Part shown: positions 9,339-16,821 of the stretch, piece by piece
Position numbering within the stretch: position 1 is the stretch's first letter
How the letters are laid out: each line of letters starts with the position of its first letter
NCBI GenBank assembly: GCA_002452335.1
Contig: DKFJ01000010.1
Span: 325,559 to 389,558 of the forward strand
Direction of reading: 5' to 3'
Source of the DNA: Deferribacteraceae bacterium UBA6799
GTDB lineage: Bacteria; Chrysiogenota; Deferribacteres; Deferribacterales; Geovibrionaceae
DNA: 64,000 nucleotides
Program-made: the position numbers and the translations under genes
Notes under the pieces: generated by a model
Told to the model about the DNA's origin: nothing
Databases searched by the model: none
What the model saw: the letters and a program-made list of their open reading frames with translations, nothing else

Positions 9339-10112
9339 ATGCTTTCAAAGATAGAAAAGGCCGTTCTGAAGGCGGGTGAACACCTGCTGAAAGGATTTAA
9401 CAGCTCAAAACAAATCAGCTTCAAAGGTAAGATAGACATCGTCACACAGTATGACGTGGAGGTGGAAAAGATACTGCTCGAAGAGCTGTCTTTTCTGGAT
9501 TCATCATACGGCTTTGTGGCGGAGGAAACACGCAAGGAGAAGACTGACTGCAAGAACGCTGTATACATAGACCCTATCGACGGCACGACCAATTTCGTCC
9601 ACGGGTTTCCTTTCTGCTGTATATCCGTGGGGGTATACGAAGAGGGAGTGGGTAGATACGGCATAGTGTATAATCCGGTGATGAATGAGATGTTCAAGGC
9701 GGAATACGGACAGGGCGCATACTGCAACGGCGAGCGTATACACTCCACACACAAGACCGACCTTAAAGACTGTCTGATAGCCACAGGTTTTCCATACAGC
9801 ATTGTTTATGACAAAGATCACAGACTCTTCAGCATCCTGGAATATATACTGAAAAACACCAGGGGGATCAGGCGCGCAGGTTCGGCTGCTCTTGATCTTT
9901 GCTATACTGCGAAGGGAGTTTTCGACGGTTACTACGAGTTCAACTTAAGCCCCTGGGATATTGCCGGCGGAGCTGTCATCGCTTCTGAGGCCGGGTGCAG
10001 GGTCTGCGGGCTTAAATCACCCGATTCATACGATCTTTATGAGCAGTTCATCATGGCTGTCTCTCCGGAATTATCAAAATTTCTTTACGATAAATTCAAC
10101 GGTACCATTTAA
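9339..10112 (+). CDS. suhB: Inositol monophosphatase family protein
   Basis: Mg-dependent phosphatase of 257 residues, the normal length. All three metal-site motifs are present: VAEET (Glu), YIDPIDGTTNFVHGF (two Asp) and SPWDIAGG (Asp). Substrates in bacteria include inositol phosphates, PAP or fructose 1,6-bisphosphate, and SuhB also has a role in rRNA antitermination; the sequence does not separate these. The SD is weak (AAGAGAA). Transcribed away from zapE, with no cotranscribed partner downstream. Confidence 0.92.
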   Translation: MLSKIEKAVLKAGEHLLKGFNSSKQISFKGKIDIVTQYDVEVEKILLEELSFLDSSYGFVAEETRKEKTDCKNAVYIDPIDGTTNFVHGFPFCCISVGVYEEGVGRYGIVYNPVMNEMFKAEYGQGAYCNGERIHSTHKTDLKDCLIATGFPYSIVYDKDHRLFSILEYILKNTRGIRRAGSAALDLCYTAKGVFDGYYEFNLSPWDIAGGAVIASEAGCRVCGLKSPDSYDLYEQFIMAVSPELSKFLYDKFNGTI

Positions 10113-10367
10113 TTATTTCAAATCAGATTATTCTCATATTATTCAACTACTTAGCATTAAGCGAATTGTGAACACAGGGTCTTTAAAATGTCTTTTCTGA
10201 TAAATTTTTAATTTATTAATATATTACGACATTTTTAAATAAATAAAATAATACCATGACGCAGGTATCGTGTTAACGTATCGTATATATTACCGACATT
10301 TCTCAGCCTTAATTATGGACAAAAAAGTGAGATATTTCAGTAAAATACATAATTCTCAGTATTTACA
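10113..10367. other. AT-rich intergenic region
   Basis: About 255 bases, markedly more AT-rich than the surrounding genes, between the suhB stop and the extended -10 promoter of the LuxR-type gene. I see no ORF with an SD, no terminator with a T-run and no RNA gene. Short repeated ATCGTGTTAACGTATCGTAT-type sequence near 10267-10286 could hold an operator, without firm evidence. Confidence 0.5.
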
Positions 10368-10376
10368 TGCTATAAT
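10368..10376 (+). promoter_or_regulatory. Extended -10 promoter of the LuxR-type gene
   Basis: TGCTATAAT is a perfect -10 hexamer with an extended TGn element, 47 bases before the chosen start. There is no recognisable -35 at the right distance, consistent with an extended -10 or activator-dependent promoter. Confidence 0.6.
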
Positions 10377-10422
10377 ATTAGAAGTAAAGTTTCACAGTGT
10401 TTAAATGACAGGTGCAACATTT

Positions 10423-11001
10423 ATGCGAAATGTCTTAATTTTTAGTAAAAGCACTCTTTATAGAGAGTGTTTAGCTAATTTTATCAATGAGTTTGATAAT
10501 ATCGGGACAACAATTGCAACTGGCGATTTTTCAGATTTCTGCAGTATGTGTGACAAAAACTGCCCGGATTTTGTAGTAGCAGATCTGTATTCCAGAAATA
10601 ACGGACTGGATGTAGTCGGAAGTATGTTGGAAATTATTCCTCGTTCAAAAATAATAATTCTTACTACTGCTGATAACAGGCATCTCAGTTACTACGAAAG
10701 TTATTACGGAATTACTAATTTTGTATTTGCGGATGACAGTTTAGACGAGATCAGACGAGCGTTTTTATCAGCATTTGCCGGAAGGTGCTATTGCGATCTG
10801 AAAAACTCCTCTGCTCTCACGACCAGAGAGTGTGAGATTCTGAAACTTATCGCCTCAGGCAAAACAAGCAAAGAGATTGCGGATGAGCTGTGCATCAGCA
10901 AAAATACTGTTGATACTCACCGGAACAAAATGCTTCAGAAGCTGGATATAACTAACTCAGCCTCTTTGGTTCAGTTTGCTTACCGAACAGGATTGTTATA
11001 A
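10423..11001 (+). CDS. LuxR-family DNA-binding regulator with degenerate receiver
   Basis: Two-domain regulator of about 192 residues, using the second ATG because it follows AGGTG at a good distance; the first ATG at 10405 has no SD. The C-terminal half is a typical LuxR/NarL HTH (LTTRECEILKLIASGKTSKEIADELCISKNTVDTHR). The N-terminal half has a receiver-like fold with an Asp at the acceptor position (DFVVADLYSRN). However, the acidic pair is replaced (NVLIFSKSTLYRE) and the conserved Lys near the end is absent (VFADDSLDEI). Phosphorylation by a canonical kinase is therefore doubtful. The receiver half is clearly more AT-rich than the HTH half. No kinase gene is adjacent. Confidence 0.87.
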   Translation: MRNVLIFSKSTLYRECLANFINEFDNIGTTIATGDFSDFCSMCDKNCPDFVVADLYSRNNGLDVVGSMLEIIPRSKIIILTTADNRHLSYYESYYGITNFVFADDSLDEIRRAFLSAFAGRCYCDLKNSSALTTRECEILKLIASGKTSKEIADELCISKNTVDTHRNKMLQKLDITNSASLVQFAYRTGLL

Positions 11002-11006
11002 AAAAA

Positions 11007-11033
11007 GGCGGTCATAGACCGCCTGCTTTTTAT
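11007..11033. terminator. Bidirectional intrinsic terminator
   Basis: Stem GGCGGTC / GACCGCC (11007-11013 with 11017-11023) has an A-run on its left and TGCTTTTTATT on its right. It serves both the LuxR-type gene on the plus strand and wrbA on the minus strand. Confidence 0.88.
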
Positions 11034-11647
11034 TGTTTCAGCTTGGCTGATATCCTGGCCACATGTTCTCCCTGAAATCTCGCTATTTCAAGCTCGTTAT
11101 CTGATGGAGTTCTGCTGCCGTCCGATGCCGCCAGCGTTGTTGCGCCGTATGGTGTCCCGCCGGTTATCTCATTCATGTTTACCAGATTGCCGCAACTGTA
11201 AGGAACGCCTGTCACGATCATGCCGTGATGAAACAGTGTGGTGTGGAAGCTGGTGATCGTTGTCTCCTGCCCGCCGTGCTGTGTTCCTGTTGACGCAAAA
11301 ACACTGCCCACTTTTCCTATCAGCGCTCCCTTAGCCCAGAGACCGCCTGTTCTGTCCAGAAACGCTCTCATCTGAGCGCTCATATTGCCGAACCGGGTGG
11401 GTGTGCCGAAAATAATGGCATCCGCTTCCGCCAGCTGTTCCGGTTCCATGACGGGGACTCCGGCGAAGGCCTTCTGAGCCTCGAATGCTCCGTATGCTTT
11501 TAATGTGGCTTCGTTTACTGTTTCCGGCACCCTGAAGAGCTTAACTTCTGTGTCCGGAACTCTTGAAGCACCCTCTGCCACTGCTTTAGCCATTTCATAA
11601 ACGTGTCCGTAGAAACTGTGGAAAACTATATATACTTTGTTTTTCAT
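11030..11647 (-). CDS. wrbA: NAD(P)H:quinone oxidoreductase WrbA
   Basis: FMN-dependent flavodoxin-like quinone reductase of 205 residues, thought to protect against quinone and oxidative stress by two-electron reduction. The phosphate-binding loop at the N-terminus is YIVFHSFYGHVYEMAK. GTPTRFGNMSAQMRAFLDRTG and STGTQHGGQETT are WrbA hallmarks, and GGTPYGATTLAASDGSR is close to the family consensus near the C-terminus. It is monocistronic, with its own promoter (TTCTAT-N17-TATAAG on the minus strand, 11695-11667). A GAC-N7-GTC dyad in the spacer closely matches one in front of the Fur-family gene. Confidence 0.95.
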   Translation of the reverse strand: MKNKVYIVFHSFYGHVYEMAKAVAEGASRVPDTEVKLFRVPETVNEATLKAYGAFEAQKAFAGVPVMEPEQLAEADAIIFGTPTRFGNMSAQMRAFLDRTGGLWAKGALIGKVGSVFASTGTQHGGQETTITSFHTTLFHHGMIVTGVPYSCGNLVNMNEITGGTPYGATTLAASDGSRTPSDNELEIARFQGEHVARISAKLKQ

Positions 11648-11672
11648 GATCGACCTCTCTGTTTTTCTTATA

Positions 11673-11686
11673 AGACTAAAATTGTC
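11673..11686. promoter_or_regulatory. Putative operator of wrbA
   Basis: AGACTAAAATTGTC lies in the promoter spacer directly upstream of the wrbA -10 (TATAAG on the minus strand). It is an imperfect dyad (GAC....GTC). It differs by one A/T swap from AGACTAAATTTGTC at 31743-31756, which overlaps the promoter of the Fur-family regulator gene. The position suggests repression by steric block. Confidence 0.5.
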
Positions 11687-11732
11687 CTAATAGAATGAAA
11701 GTCAATAGTAAATAGCTTAATGTCTGTTTATC

Positions 11733-12686
11733 TTAGAGCCAGGTGCGGTGGGACAGGAAGTATGAAAGGGGGTAATATACTGACAGGATGAAATAAAGCG
11801 AATTAAAGATAAAACTCTGCCGTTGGATATATTCCGATGATTTTCCGCTGACCAGCTTTGTGATGAAAGCTGATACTCCGAAAAAAGTCCCCAGAAACAG
11901 GAGCGTATAGAACAGATAGCCAACGTACCAGTATCCGCCCTGCAGCAGGCAGAAAGGACAGAGGTGTGTAGGAAGCTCATATACATAGGTTCCCGTGAAA
12001 AGGATCAGAGAGATGATGGATGTAAAGAAATATATGAAGTTGGTTATAAAATAGAGCGTATGTCTCCTGAAAATGAAAAATAAGCTCAGAAGAACGTAGT
12101 TAATGGAAAAGATAATAAAAGAGTTTCTGCCGCCTATGGATAAAAACACTGACGATTCCGAAGTGAACAGCGCAGTGCAGCAGCTCACAGGAACAGCCGG
12201 GTCGATTCCGGCGAAATTCAGTACAAAAAGCGTCAGCTCCGCCGCAAAACAGACGAACACAAAGGGGATCAGCATATGCTTCAGGCGGGTATATCTCAGA
12301 TCTTCCGTCTTCATATCCAGACGGTTGATAACCAGCCAGACAGAGAAGAAATAGATATTGAATATTTTCATATATAAAAGCAGCTTGCCGTAGGGTGTGG
12401 CGTTCACCGAGCCGGCGGCGCACATGGCTCCGGGGAGAACGTCCGCCAGTTTGTCCTCCGCATAGATGAAGAGGATGAACAGGGGGATCTTAAGCGCCAG
12501 TGAATATTTGATGAGAACGCTCACCAGAGCGCTTCGCTTTTCCAGACGGTACTGTCTGTCGGCACTGCTGGCGAAATCCCAGTTTCTGATGATGCCGGCT
12601 GATATGAACAGAGAGATGCTGATGAATACCAGCAGTATGATATCGCTGAGAAAAAGTATGTATACTTCGGGAATCAGAAAGCTCAT
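11733..12686 (-). CDS. Polytopic membrane protein of the NosL/ABC cluster, with CPFC motif
   Basis: Integral membrane protein of 317 residues with about eight hydrophobic helices. I do not recognise a named family. Near the start of the last helices it carries HLCPFCLLQGGYW (Cys243, Cys246), resembling the redox motif CP-x-C-x-x-Q of DsbB-type quinone-linked thiol oxidoreductases. Further cysteines sit in PGAMCAAGS (Cys89) and PVSCCTALF (Cys169-170). It could therefore exchange electrons or disulphides at the periplasmic face, or bind a metal such as copper. It is the last gene of the operon and starts on an ATGA overlap with the ATPase gene. Confidence 0.75.
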   Translation of the reverse strand: MSFLIPEVYILFLSDIILLVFISISLFISAGIIRNWDFASSADRQYRLEKRSALVSVLIKYSLALKIPLFILFIYAEDKLADVLPGAMCAAGSVNATPYGKLLLYMKIFNIYFFSVWLVINRLDMKTEDLRYTRLKHMLIPFVFVCFAAELTLFVLNFAGIDPAVPVSCCTALFTSESSVFLSIGGRNSFIIFSINYVLLSLFFIFRRHTLYFITNFIYFFTSIISLILFTGTYVYELPTHLCPFCLLQGGYWYVGYLFYTLLFLGTFFGVSAFITKLVSGKSSEYIQRQSFIFNSLYFILSVYYPLSYFLSHRTWL

Positions 12687-13333
12687 ATGCCGTGTCCGAT
12701 GCTGATGATTCTGGCATGGGGCAGAGCTTCCGTCAGGGCGCTGTCATGGGTGGCGATAACCAGTGTGCGTCCCTCGTCCGACATGCGCCTGAATGTGTCC
12801 GTCAGGCTGTCTGTCAGTTTTCTGTCCAGATTAGCGGTGGGTTCATCCGCCAGAATTATTTTTGGATTATTGATCAGAGCTCTGGCTATGGCTGTTCTCT
12901 GCTGTTCTCCGCCGGACAGCTTTGAGACGTTCACATTTGCCTTGTCAGCCATATTCAGCGAAGAGAGTATGTTCATAGCCTTTGCAGTGATATCTTTCAT
13001 AGAGAGCCCTGTGGGGAGCAGAGGAACGCATATGTTTTCTACTGCGGTAAGATGAGGCAGAAGATGATAGCTTTGGAAGATTATTCCGATATTTTCCCTG
13101 CGGTAGAGAGCCGCGAAATCTTCCGGAAGTTTGGCGATCTTTTTTCCGTCGATGGTTATATCTCCGGATGTGGGTCTGATGAGCGCCGCCATCAGCGACA
13201 GCAGTGTGCTTTTGCCGCTTCCGCTCTCTCCGCTCAGAATGACGGTCTCGCCCTCTCTGATCTCCAGAGAGAAACCGGATATGGGAGATACGCCCCCGGT
13301 GTATGTTTTGGTTACAGAGTCCATCACGATCAT
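12683..13333 (-). CDS. ABC transporter ATP-binding protein, LolD/MacB type
   Basis: ATPase subunit of 216 residues for the FtsX-like permease encoded just upstream. Walker A is LSGESGSGKSTLLS, the signature is KLSGGEQQRTAIARAL, Walker B is KIILADEPTANLD and the H-loop is VIATHDSAL. The size and the GENIGIIFQSYHLLPHLTA region match the LolD/MacB/FtsE group that powers mechanical or lipoprotein-related work rather than ordinary uptake. I set the start at 13333 because that ATG overlaps the permease stop as ATGA and is preceded by GGGGAG; the open frame extends 13 codons further upstream. Confidence 0.92.
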   Translation of the reverse strand: MIVMDSVTKTYTGGVSPISGFSLEIREGETVILSGESGSGKSTLLSLMAALIRPTSGDITIDGKKIAKLPEDFAALYRRENIGIIFQSYHLLPHLTAVENICVPLLPTGLSMKDITAKAMNILSSLNMADKANVNVSKLSGGEQQRTAIARALINNPKIILADEPTANLDRKLTDSLTDTFRRMSDEGRTLVIATHDSALTEALPHARIISIGHGI

Positions 13334-14508
13334 CTGATGCTCTCCCCGGCGTCCGTCACGGCGCTCTTCCATGCGGGAATTATAACCGATGCGGTATATA
13401 CCGGCGCGACGGACAGGAAAATTATCACTGTGTCGGAAACGGAAAAACTGAACGGCAGAACAAATTCCGGACGCAGGTATGAATAGCCTGTAAAAACGTT
13501 TTTCAGAAGCGGCGCATGAAACACAAAAACATATGGAAGCGCCAGAAATATCCCCAGCAGAAAAGCAAACACGGCAACAGCCGCCGCCTCATAGAATTTT
13601 ATTTTCAGAATATCGCTGACCGTATAGCCCAGAGCTTTCAGCACAGCTATCTCTTTTCTCTCTTCTCTGCCTATTCCAGTAAATCTGTCCGCCGCAATGA
13701 TGAAAAAAGTGAAGAGGCAGACGGAGAATATCAGCAGAAATATTCCGCTTTTATAGTCGAACATATTCTGATACATGGCTTTTATCTTTTCTTTTGTTAT
13801 AATCACCGTGTCAGGAGCCATGGCGGCTATTTTTTCCGCTATGGTGTCTGTCTCCTCCGGGTTCGGAACAAAAACGGCTATGTCTGTGGCTCTGTTTTCG
13901 TCTATGCCCAGAATCTCTGCCGCCGTATCCTGATTCATAAGGATGACTGAGGATGATATCAGACCTGATTCCGGTCTGAAAACAGCCCCTGTTTTCATAG
14001 ATATATATCCGCCGTCCGGTTTCTGAAAGCTGAATTCATCGTGGTTATATATGTGTCTGAGCGTGTCTGCCAGTTTCGCTCCCGTTATCATTCCGTCCGG
14101 TTTCAGCAGAGTTTCCATTCCGCCGCCTTTAACAGCTGTTTCTATATCTTTCGGCAGGTGTCCGGCGAAAACGTCCACACCCACGATGGTTATGTTCGAG
14201 TTGAGATATTCGTATCTGTAGGTTCCCCAGATTCTGGGTACTGCGTAGCTGACACCGGGGATCTCCAGCAGTCTGTCCGCCGTATCTCTGCGGATGAACT
14301 GTCTCTGTCCGGCTGTCTGTTTCTGCACAATGATGTCCGGCATGCTGTCCAGTGTGTATGATGCCTCCAGACGCAGAGCGCCTGTGATATAGAACACAGA
14401 TGCCGACAGAAAAATAATGAGTGTCAGTATGAGCGATATGAAGATGTATTTTCCCTTTCTGGCGGAGATGGACCCCAGAGCGAATTCCAGCAGTTTCAGG
14501 TTGATCAT
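13330..14508 (-). CDS. ABC transporter permease, FtsX/MacB-like
   Basis: Permease of 392 residues. One helix lies near the N-terminus (about 20-44), then a large periplasmic domain (about 45-255), then three helices (about 258-278, 305-330 and 358-378). This is the MacB/FtsX/LolC topology. The FtsX-type core motif is seen in GREERKEIAVLKALGYTVSD. Transporters of this type move lipoproteins or peptides or transmit force across the membrane. Here the partner is probably the tandem NosL protein, an inference from gene order. It overlaps the small gene upstream and the ATPase downstream through ATGA junctions. Confidence 0.9.
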   Translation of the reverse strand: MINLKLLEFALGSISARKGKYIFISLILTLIIFLSASVFYITGALRLEASYTLDSMPDIIVQKQTAGQRQFIRRDTADRLLEIPGVSYAVPRIWGTYRYEYLNSNITIVGVDVFAGHLPKDIETAVKGGGMETLLKPDGMITGAKLADTLRHIYNHDEFSFQKPDGGYISMKTGAVFRPESGLISSSVILMNQDTAAEILGIDENRATDIAVFVPNPEETDTIAEKIAAMAPDTVIITKEKIKAMYQNMFDYKSGIFLLIFSVCLFTFFIIAADRFTGIGREERKEIAVLKALGYTVSDILKIKFYEAAAVAVFAFLLGIFLALPYVFVFHAPLLKNVFTGYSYLRPEFVLPFSFSVSDTVIIFLSVAPVYTASVIIPAWKSAVTDAGESIR

Positions 14509-14783
14509 GGTCTGTATCCTCTGGAAAATGAGGAATAAGAGGTGTCCGATATGAAGGGATCATATCTGAGTAAATCTGCCGGAAGCGATGTGGTAAAACG
14601 CCCTCCGTCAGGTTCTTCGGAAAAGAATGAGAAATCATTCATCAGGGCGGAGGCTGTGAACCCCCGTCTGTATGAGATTTCGTCAGCGTCCGGTGTCCTG
14701 ATGGAACGCAGAATGACCGCCTCCATCAGAACCCCGGCTGACAATACTGTGATAGTGATTATATAAAATAAGCTCTTTTTCAT
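14505..14783 (-). CDS. Small membrane-anchored protein of the NosL/ABC cluster
   Basis: Protein of 92 residues with one hydrophobic N-terminal segment (about 5-27), which could be a signal anchor, and a polar remainder rich in Ser, Tyr, Asp and Arg. No family is recognised. It sits between the tandem NosL gene (stop and start adjacent at 14783) and the permease gene (ATGA overlap), so it is translated as part of the operon. It is probably an accessory periplasmic subunit tethered to the inner membrane. Confidence 0.65.
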   Translation of the reverse strand: MKKSLFYIITITVLSAGVLMEAVILRSIRTPDADEISYRRGFTASALMNDFSFFSEEPDGGRFTTSLPADLLRYDPFISDTSYSSFSRGYRP

Positions 14784-15883
14784 TATTTCAGGAGTTTACT
14801 GCTGATCTCCTGAAAACGGTATATCTTTTTACCGTTATGGTCTTTCATAAAAACTTTTGCGTTGTCCTCAGAACCGAAAGGAATCAGTTCCTCGCCCATG
14901 GGACCGTAGATGTCGGATCCGGCGACATAGTATGCCTCTTTTGCGTCTATGGCTTTCTGGCTGTAATAGTCGCTGACGAGCATCTTTTCCGGCTTGATGC
15001 CTTTATATCCCCACTTTTCAGGGGTGAAATAGAATTTCATCATATCTTTAACGCCGTCGAAATAGGCGTCCTTTTTTTCGTTTTTCATGGTGTATGTCAT
15101 CTGTGCCGCCCAGCGGGGGTATTTCGCCACGAACATAGCGCAGACGGGACATCTGGCGTCCTCAGGAACTTTTATGAATGAGTATCCTGTGTCCTGACTG
15201 ACCCTGACGACTTCCCACAGATACAGAGCCACTGCCTGAAGTTTTCCTTCGTTAATATCTTTGCAGATGTTGTTGTCTTTGATATACGCTTTAAGGCTGT
15301 TGATCTGCTCGAAATTAGCCGGCTCCACAGGAGAGCAGACAGATTTATACACTGATTCCCCCATGGGGTACATCATTTTGGTTTTTTTGGCTGTGGTCAT
15401 GGCTACGTCTGTGCTCATGGACTGCTGAGCGGACTTGAAGGCTGTGTTGAAATCGGTGATCTCTCCGCCGAAATCTTTCTGAAAAGCCTTGGCGTCGTAC
15501 ATGGATCCGAAGGCTATCTTGCTGGTTTTTGTCATTGTTCCTGGGACAGAGCTGCCCATGACGTATATAGCGTTTTTGACGTTTATAAGTTTTTCTGTCT
15601 TGGCATCTACAACCAGAATATTTTTGATCTGCCCCTCAAGGTTGGGGAAATCGTTCACCAGACAGCGTATGGAGCAGTATTGACGGTTATTGCCGTTGAT
15701 CAGCTCCACTGCGTGGCTGGTTTTGTAATAGCTTTTCAGATTCATTCCGCAGATGGGACACCACATCTTCTGAGGGCCTTTCTGGATTATATCCGGAGCG
15801 CCTGTCGCTGCCTTTTCAAACTCGGGCTCAGCATAGGCGCACAGAGAGAACAGCACCATAATAACAATCATGAATTTTTTCAT
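14783..15883 (-). CDS. Secreted protein with two tandem NosL domains
   Basis: Periplasmic protein of 366 residues with a signal peptide (cleavage near CAYA-EP, residue 19). Two NosL-type domains are visible. The first has KMWCPICGMNLKS (Cys42, Cys45, Met47) followed by QYCSIRC (Cys70, Cys74). The second has ARCPVCAMFVAKY (Cys245, Cys248, Met250) and GSDIYGPMGEELIPF. NosL proteins bind Cu(I) and deliver it to nitrous oxide reductase. Single-domain NosL is usually about 180 residues, so this is a duplication. The linker (about 170-235) has a helical part with Cys183 and Cys207. First gene of the five-gene operon; SD GGAG. No nosZ is present in the window. Confidence 0.88.
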   Translation of the reverse strand: MKKFMIVIMVLFSLCAYAEPEFEKAATGAPDIIQKGPQKMWCPICGMNLKSYYKTSHAVELINGNNRQYCSIRCLVNDFPNLEGQIKNILVVDAKTEKLINVKNAIYVMGSSVPGTMTKTSKIAFGSMYDAKAFQKDFGGEITDFNTAFKSAQQSMSTDVAMTTAKKTKMMYPMGESVYKSVCSPVEPANFEQINSLKAYIKDNNICKDINEGKLQAVALYLWEVVRVSQDTGYSFIKVPEDARCPVCAMFVAKYPRWAAQMTYTMKNEKKDAYFDGVKDMMKFYFTPEKWGYKGIKPEKMLVSDYYSQKAIDAKEAYYVAGSDIYGPMGEELIPFGSEDNAKVFMKDHNGKKIYRFQEISSKLLK

Positions 15884-16038
15884 TACAGGTCTCCTGTGAG
15901 TTTAGAAAGATTTTAACACAATAATGGTATAGTTCAAATCGTTTTTGAGCAAAAGGTTATTTAACGTAAATGTGAAATATGGTTTTTTCCTGTGATAATT
16001 TAGTGTAAAATTAATAATCTGAAAAACAGGCGGACAGA

Positions 16039-16818
16039 ATGAGACATTTTTATTTTATCATCTTACTTGCCATCATCACTGCCGCGGTCGTTTCCTGCGT
16101 GGCTCCAAATCCTCTGGAAAAAGAGGATACTTCCGAAGAGATACTCGTTTATTCATCCATGGCGGTTTCCGACGCTGTGTCGGATATCGTTGAAATGTAT
16201 AACCAGACATCCGGATGCAGCGCGGTTGTTCTGTATGGCGGCAGCTCTCATTTAAAATATGCTGTAGAAGCGACACAGCAGGGCGATGTTTTTATCCCGG
16301 GAATAGGGGCGCACAATGATGAGCTCTTCGAAAAAAAGATAATTCTGCGCATGGAGCGGATAGGATATTACACTCCTGTGCTGTATGTCAGAAAAGGAAA
16401 TCCTCTCAGGATCACCGGCGATCTCTCCTCACTTAAAGATGACACTGTCAGGGTGGGGCTGGGGTCTCAGGTTTCCAGCGGTATAGGTCAGGTGACTGCT
16501 GATCTTCTGAAAAAAGAGGGAATATATGATGATGTGATGCAAAATGCCGCTGTGCTGGCTTCTGATTCCAGACAGCTCATGAACGAGCTTGCCGTCGGAC
16601 GTGTGGACGTTGTTCTGGGCTGGGCGCACTCCGGCTCGGAAAACTATATGTCCGGAGACGTGGCGCCGATACCTCTGAATGGGGATGTTAAAGGCGTGCC
16701 GATGTCCATTGGGCTTCTGAAATACACTAAAAACAGAGAGTGTGCCGAGAGATTCATAGAGCTGGCCGTTTCAGAGCAGGGCAGGTCTGTTTTTAATAAA
16801 TATTCGGATATAGAATAA
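16039..16818 (+). CDS. ModA-like periplasmic binding lipoprotein
   Basis: Lipoprotein of 259 residues; the lipobox AVVSC puts Cys20 at the mature N-terminus. The rest follows the type-2 periplasmic binding fold of molybdate/oxyanion receptors: EEILVYSSMAVSDAVSDIVE, then LYGGSSHLKYAVEATQQGDVF, and later ASDSRQLMNELAVGRVDVVLGW. No ABC permease or ATPase is linked. The next gene, 3 bases on, is a huge sensor kinase, so the protein probably acts as a ligand-binding co-receptor for the kinase rather than in uptake. The ligand is unknown. Divergent from the NosL operon. Confidence 0.8.
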   Translation: MRHFYFIILLAIITAAVVSCVAPNPLEKEDTSEEILVYSSMAVSDAVSDIVEMYNQTSGCSAVVLYGGSSHLKYAVEATQQGDVFIPGIGAHNDELFEKKIILRMERIGYYTPVLYVRKGNPLRITGDLSSLKDDTVRVGLGSQVSSGIGQVTADLLKKEGIYDDVMQNAAVLASDSRQLMNELAVGRVDVVLGWAHSGSENYMSGDVAPIPLNGDVKGVPMSIGLLKYTKNRECAERFIELAVSEQGRSVFNKYSDIE

Positions 16819-16821
16819 ATA

